Shown piece after piece: positions 30,921-32,682 of a stretch of DNA of 32,682 bases. The notes below the pieces were generated by a model that worked only from the letters and a program-made list of their open reading frames with translations, was not told the DNA's origin and did not search any database. The DNA lies in NCBI GenBank assembly GCA_017550385.1, contig JAFZPJ010000053.1:1-32682 (forward strand), given 5' to 3'. Origin of the DNA: Clostridiales bacterium. GTDB lineage: Bacteria > Bacillota > Clostridia > Saccharofermentanales > Saccharofermentanaceae. The stretch's first letter is position 1; every line of letters begins with the position of its first letter. The position numbers and the translations under genes are program-made.

Positions 30921-32408
30921 ATGTTGATATCCTTGCCGTTCTTCTTAAGGATCCTCTGCACAGCGAACTTGCCGCTTGCAACCGCTACGGGAAGGCCTCC
31001 GGGTGAATTCGTCCACTGGCCTGCGACGTACAGATTGTTGATGCCCTTTATCGTTCCCTTCATCTTGATCTGCTTGCCTTCAGATGTCGTTACAAAGCTC
31101 ATGTAGCTTCCGTGATAAGCATTGCAGTATCTCTCGTATGTCAGAGGAGTCCAGCTGTCCAGGAACTCCATCTTGCCTTCAAGGGCGGGGAAAGCCTTGG
31201 CGATCCTTGCTTCGACTTCAGCTGAGAGCTTCTCTTTCAGAGCAGCGTATTCTTCCTTGCTGAGGCTCTTCCAGTACTCGTAGTCGCTGTCGCTCTGCGT
31301 GATGCATGTCTGGATGACCTGCTTGCCCGTCCTTAATGAAGATATTATCATATCCGTAGCTCTTAACATACATCCTGTCGAACCTTGAACTGCCCACCTC
31401 GACGGGATCGATATCGATGAAGATAGTCTCGCCCTCATTGAAGTCTACAGGTACTGCAAACGCTACCTGGAAGCCGCTCGTGGCAGGGTATGCCTTGGGG
31501 TTCTTGTAGGCTTCCTTAAGCTCCTTGGGCATGTATGTATCGGGGAGCATCTTGCCGAAGAGGAGATGCGTATCCACGGTAGGGATGATGTAGTCTGCGG
31601 ATACAGTGGTGCCGTCTTCGAGCTCTATGCCTGTTGCAACCTTTCGATCGAGAACGATGCGTGAGACGCCCTTGCCGTAGAAGATCTTTCCGCCCATGTC
31701 CTTGAACTTCTTTTCCATACGGAGCGACATCTGAAGTGATGCGCCCATGGGGATGCCGCCGTTGCCCATCGCCATCGTCGCATAAGATACGAGGAAGGAA
31801 TATGCGCAGTAGGACTTGGGAAGATAGTCGCACATGAGCTTCTGAAGGAGAGGGGACTTGAAGCGCTTGGAGTACTCTTCGAGCGAGATCTTGCCGAACT
31901 CTTTCATGACCTTGGGGAAGTCCGCCATGCTCTTGCCCATTCCGATATAGTCCTTGATGCCCCACATCTCCATCGGCTTGCCGGCAGGGAAGAGGCACTG
32001 CTTGGACCATTCCACGTGCTGGATGAACTTCCTGATCTCTTCTTCGTCTTCGGGAGAGAGTGCGATGAGTTCTCTCTGCGTGCGCTCGAGATCGTTCCAC
32101 AGCGTAGCCTTCTGTCCCTTGTATGTCGATGTATAGAAAGAATCGATCTTCGCGTATTCCGTATCGTCTGTCAGGGCGCCGACCGTCTTCCACACGTCGT
32201 AGAGCTCCGTTCCTTTGAGCGTGCCCGTGAGCCAGTGGATGCAGTTGTCGATGTGATAGCCCTTCCTGTTCCAGCCGATGCACTCGCCGCCGGGGATCGT
32301 GTTCTTCTCGTAGATCTCTGCCTCGTAACCTGCCTTCAGCGCGTAGATGCCTGCAGAGAGACCTGCAATGCCGCCGCCTATTACGATTATCTTCTTTGTG
32401 TCTGCCAT
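30917..32408 (-). pseudogene. FAD-dependent oxidoreductase (phytoene desaturase-like), frameshifted
   Basis: Two frames make one protein of 496 aa if a single base is removed. The N-terminal part (from ATG 32408, GGAGG 8 bases upstream) has the FAD dinucleotide motif IIVIGGGIAGLSAGIYALKA, then IPGGECIGWNRKGYHIDNCI. It runs to YGYDNIFIKDG. Continuation in the other frame gives GKQVIQTCITQSDSDYEYWK and ends NLYVAGQWTNSPGGLPVAVA, the CrtI-type C-terminus. The break is at the GGG run (CCC at 31326-31328). Without correction the product ends at 31218 after a short nonsense tail and lacks the substrate/FAD-closing C-terminus. It is either a recent loss, phase variation or a sequencing error. Confidence 0.85.
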
Positions 32409-32437
32409 TTCCATATCCTCCATTGAATTGAATTTCA

Positions 32438-32502
32438 TTGAACGCAAATTCAATATAACATCAGCGGATCTGCCTGTCAACACTTTTTGAATCAAAATTC
32501 AA
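32438..32502. promoter_or_regulatory. Oxidoreductase-TetR promoter flanked by two TTGAAnnnnnnTTCAA repeats
   Basis: Minus strand: TTGACA (32475-32480), 17-bp spacer, TATATT (32452-32457). Inverted repeat 1, TTGAATCAAAATTCAA (32487-32502), is just upstream of -35; inverted repeat 2, TTGAACGCAAATTCAA (32438-32453), overlaps the -10. Their centres are 49 bp apart. These are good candidates for TetR operators; repeat 1 also lies near the -35 region of the divergent gene at 32545. Confidence 0.7.
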
Positions 32503-32544
32503 CGAACGCTTTGCTATAATGCAATAAATAAGAGAGGGGCGCGC

Positions 32545-32682
32545 ATGGCGGGGATCTTCAGTCACAAACATACATTGAGATTCGTCTTATTCCTGATACT
32601 GGCGGGAATATGCAATCTTCTCTGCAATACCCCGAACTCGATGTTCAACACCGTGATGTTCTGCGCGAACTTCATCATCTAC
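32545..32682 (+). CDS. Membrane protein, N-terminal fragment (runs off the window)
   Basis: 46 residues from ATG 32545, with GAGGGG 6 bases upstream and TATAAT at 32515-32520. It begins MAGIFSHKHTLRFVLFLILA, a hydrophobic helix, and a second starts near MFNTVMFCANFII. Too short for a family call; multi-span regulators or transporters start like this. Confidence 0.5.
   Translation, partial: MAGIFSHKHTLRFVLFLILAGICNLLCNTPNSMFNTVMFCANFIIY

Noticed and set aside
31218-31330. Programmed +1 frameshift in the oxidoreductase
   Set aside because: No slippery codon, stop codon at the shift site or stimulator is visible; a one-base insertion in a G run is simpler.
32008-32020. Third CACGTG (possible parS)
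   Set aside because: The flanks (TTCCACGTGCTG) break the palindrome, and it lies inside the oxidoreductase coding frame.

Overview
This window is the replication-origin neighbourhood of a bacterial chromosome, most likely from an anaerobic Clostridia-type Bacillota. The evidence is the order dnaA - oriC - dnaN - recF - remB (DUF370) - gyrB - parA(soj) - parB(spo0J), the Clostridia-type accessory families around it (DUF3021/LytTR, DUF3990, the C_GCAxxG_C_C redox family, CopG and AbiEi antitoxins), and TGA used as an ordinary stop codon. The species cannot be named from sequence alone. Core genes before about 15.7 kb are on the minus strand and those after it on the plus strand, as expected for leading-strand coding away from an origin at about 17.1-17.5 kb.

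Layout. 1-1.4 kb (minus): dcd, a C_GCAxxG-type redox protein, a 73-aa protein and a truncated acyltransferase, closely spaced as one operon. 1.46-4 kb (minus): higA-like antitoxin with a GNAT acetyltransferase; then an AbiEi antitoxin whose AbiEii partner is reduced to a 43-codon remnant, a 47-aa ORF and a HAD phosphatase. 4.0-5.9 kb (minus): CPBP protease - LytTR regulator - DUF3021 membrane protein, preceded by a striking helically phased TGCA repeat. 5.9-10.1 kb (plus, more AT-rich): DUF3990 ART-like protein with an XRE protein (probable toxin-antitoxin pair), a six-zinc-ribbon nuclease-like protein, and a lipoprotein. 10.2-15.7 kb (minus): guaA, a lipoprotein, purA and a sortase, in the place where rpmH/rnpA/yidC often sit next to dnaA. 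15.8-24.4 kb (plus): the replication and segregation core, two perfect parS sites and a tRNA-Ser(UGA). 24.5-26.5 kb (plus): SAM methyltransferase, two small membrane proteins and a PNPOx-like protein. 26.5-29.7 kb (minus): a membrane/alpha-beta-hydrolase fusion, a CPBP protein with an XRE regulator, and a 57-aa protein. 29.8-30.3 kb (plus): CopG/BrnA-like antitoxin and a membrane protein. 30.4-32.5 kb (minus): an FAD oxidoreductase broken by a +1 frameshift, coupled to a TetR gene. A truncated membrane-protein gene starts divergently at the right edge.

How the core works together: DnaA binds oriC between dnaA and dnaN; DnaN is the clamp, RecF the repair loader, GyrB relieves supercoils; ParA/ParB with the two parS sites segregate the new origins. 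guaA and purA are the first committed steps from the IMP branch point to GMP and AMP, and here sit beside the origin. The points most worth a second look are the non-canonical DnaA boxes together with an altered DnaA DNA-binding signature, the 10/11-bp phased TGCA array, the DUF3990/XRE/zinc-ribbon-nuclease cluster, the collapsed AbiE locus, and three antitoxin-like genes without partners.
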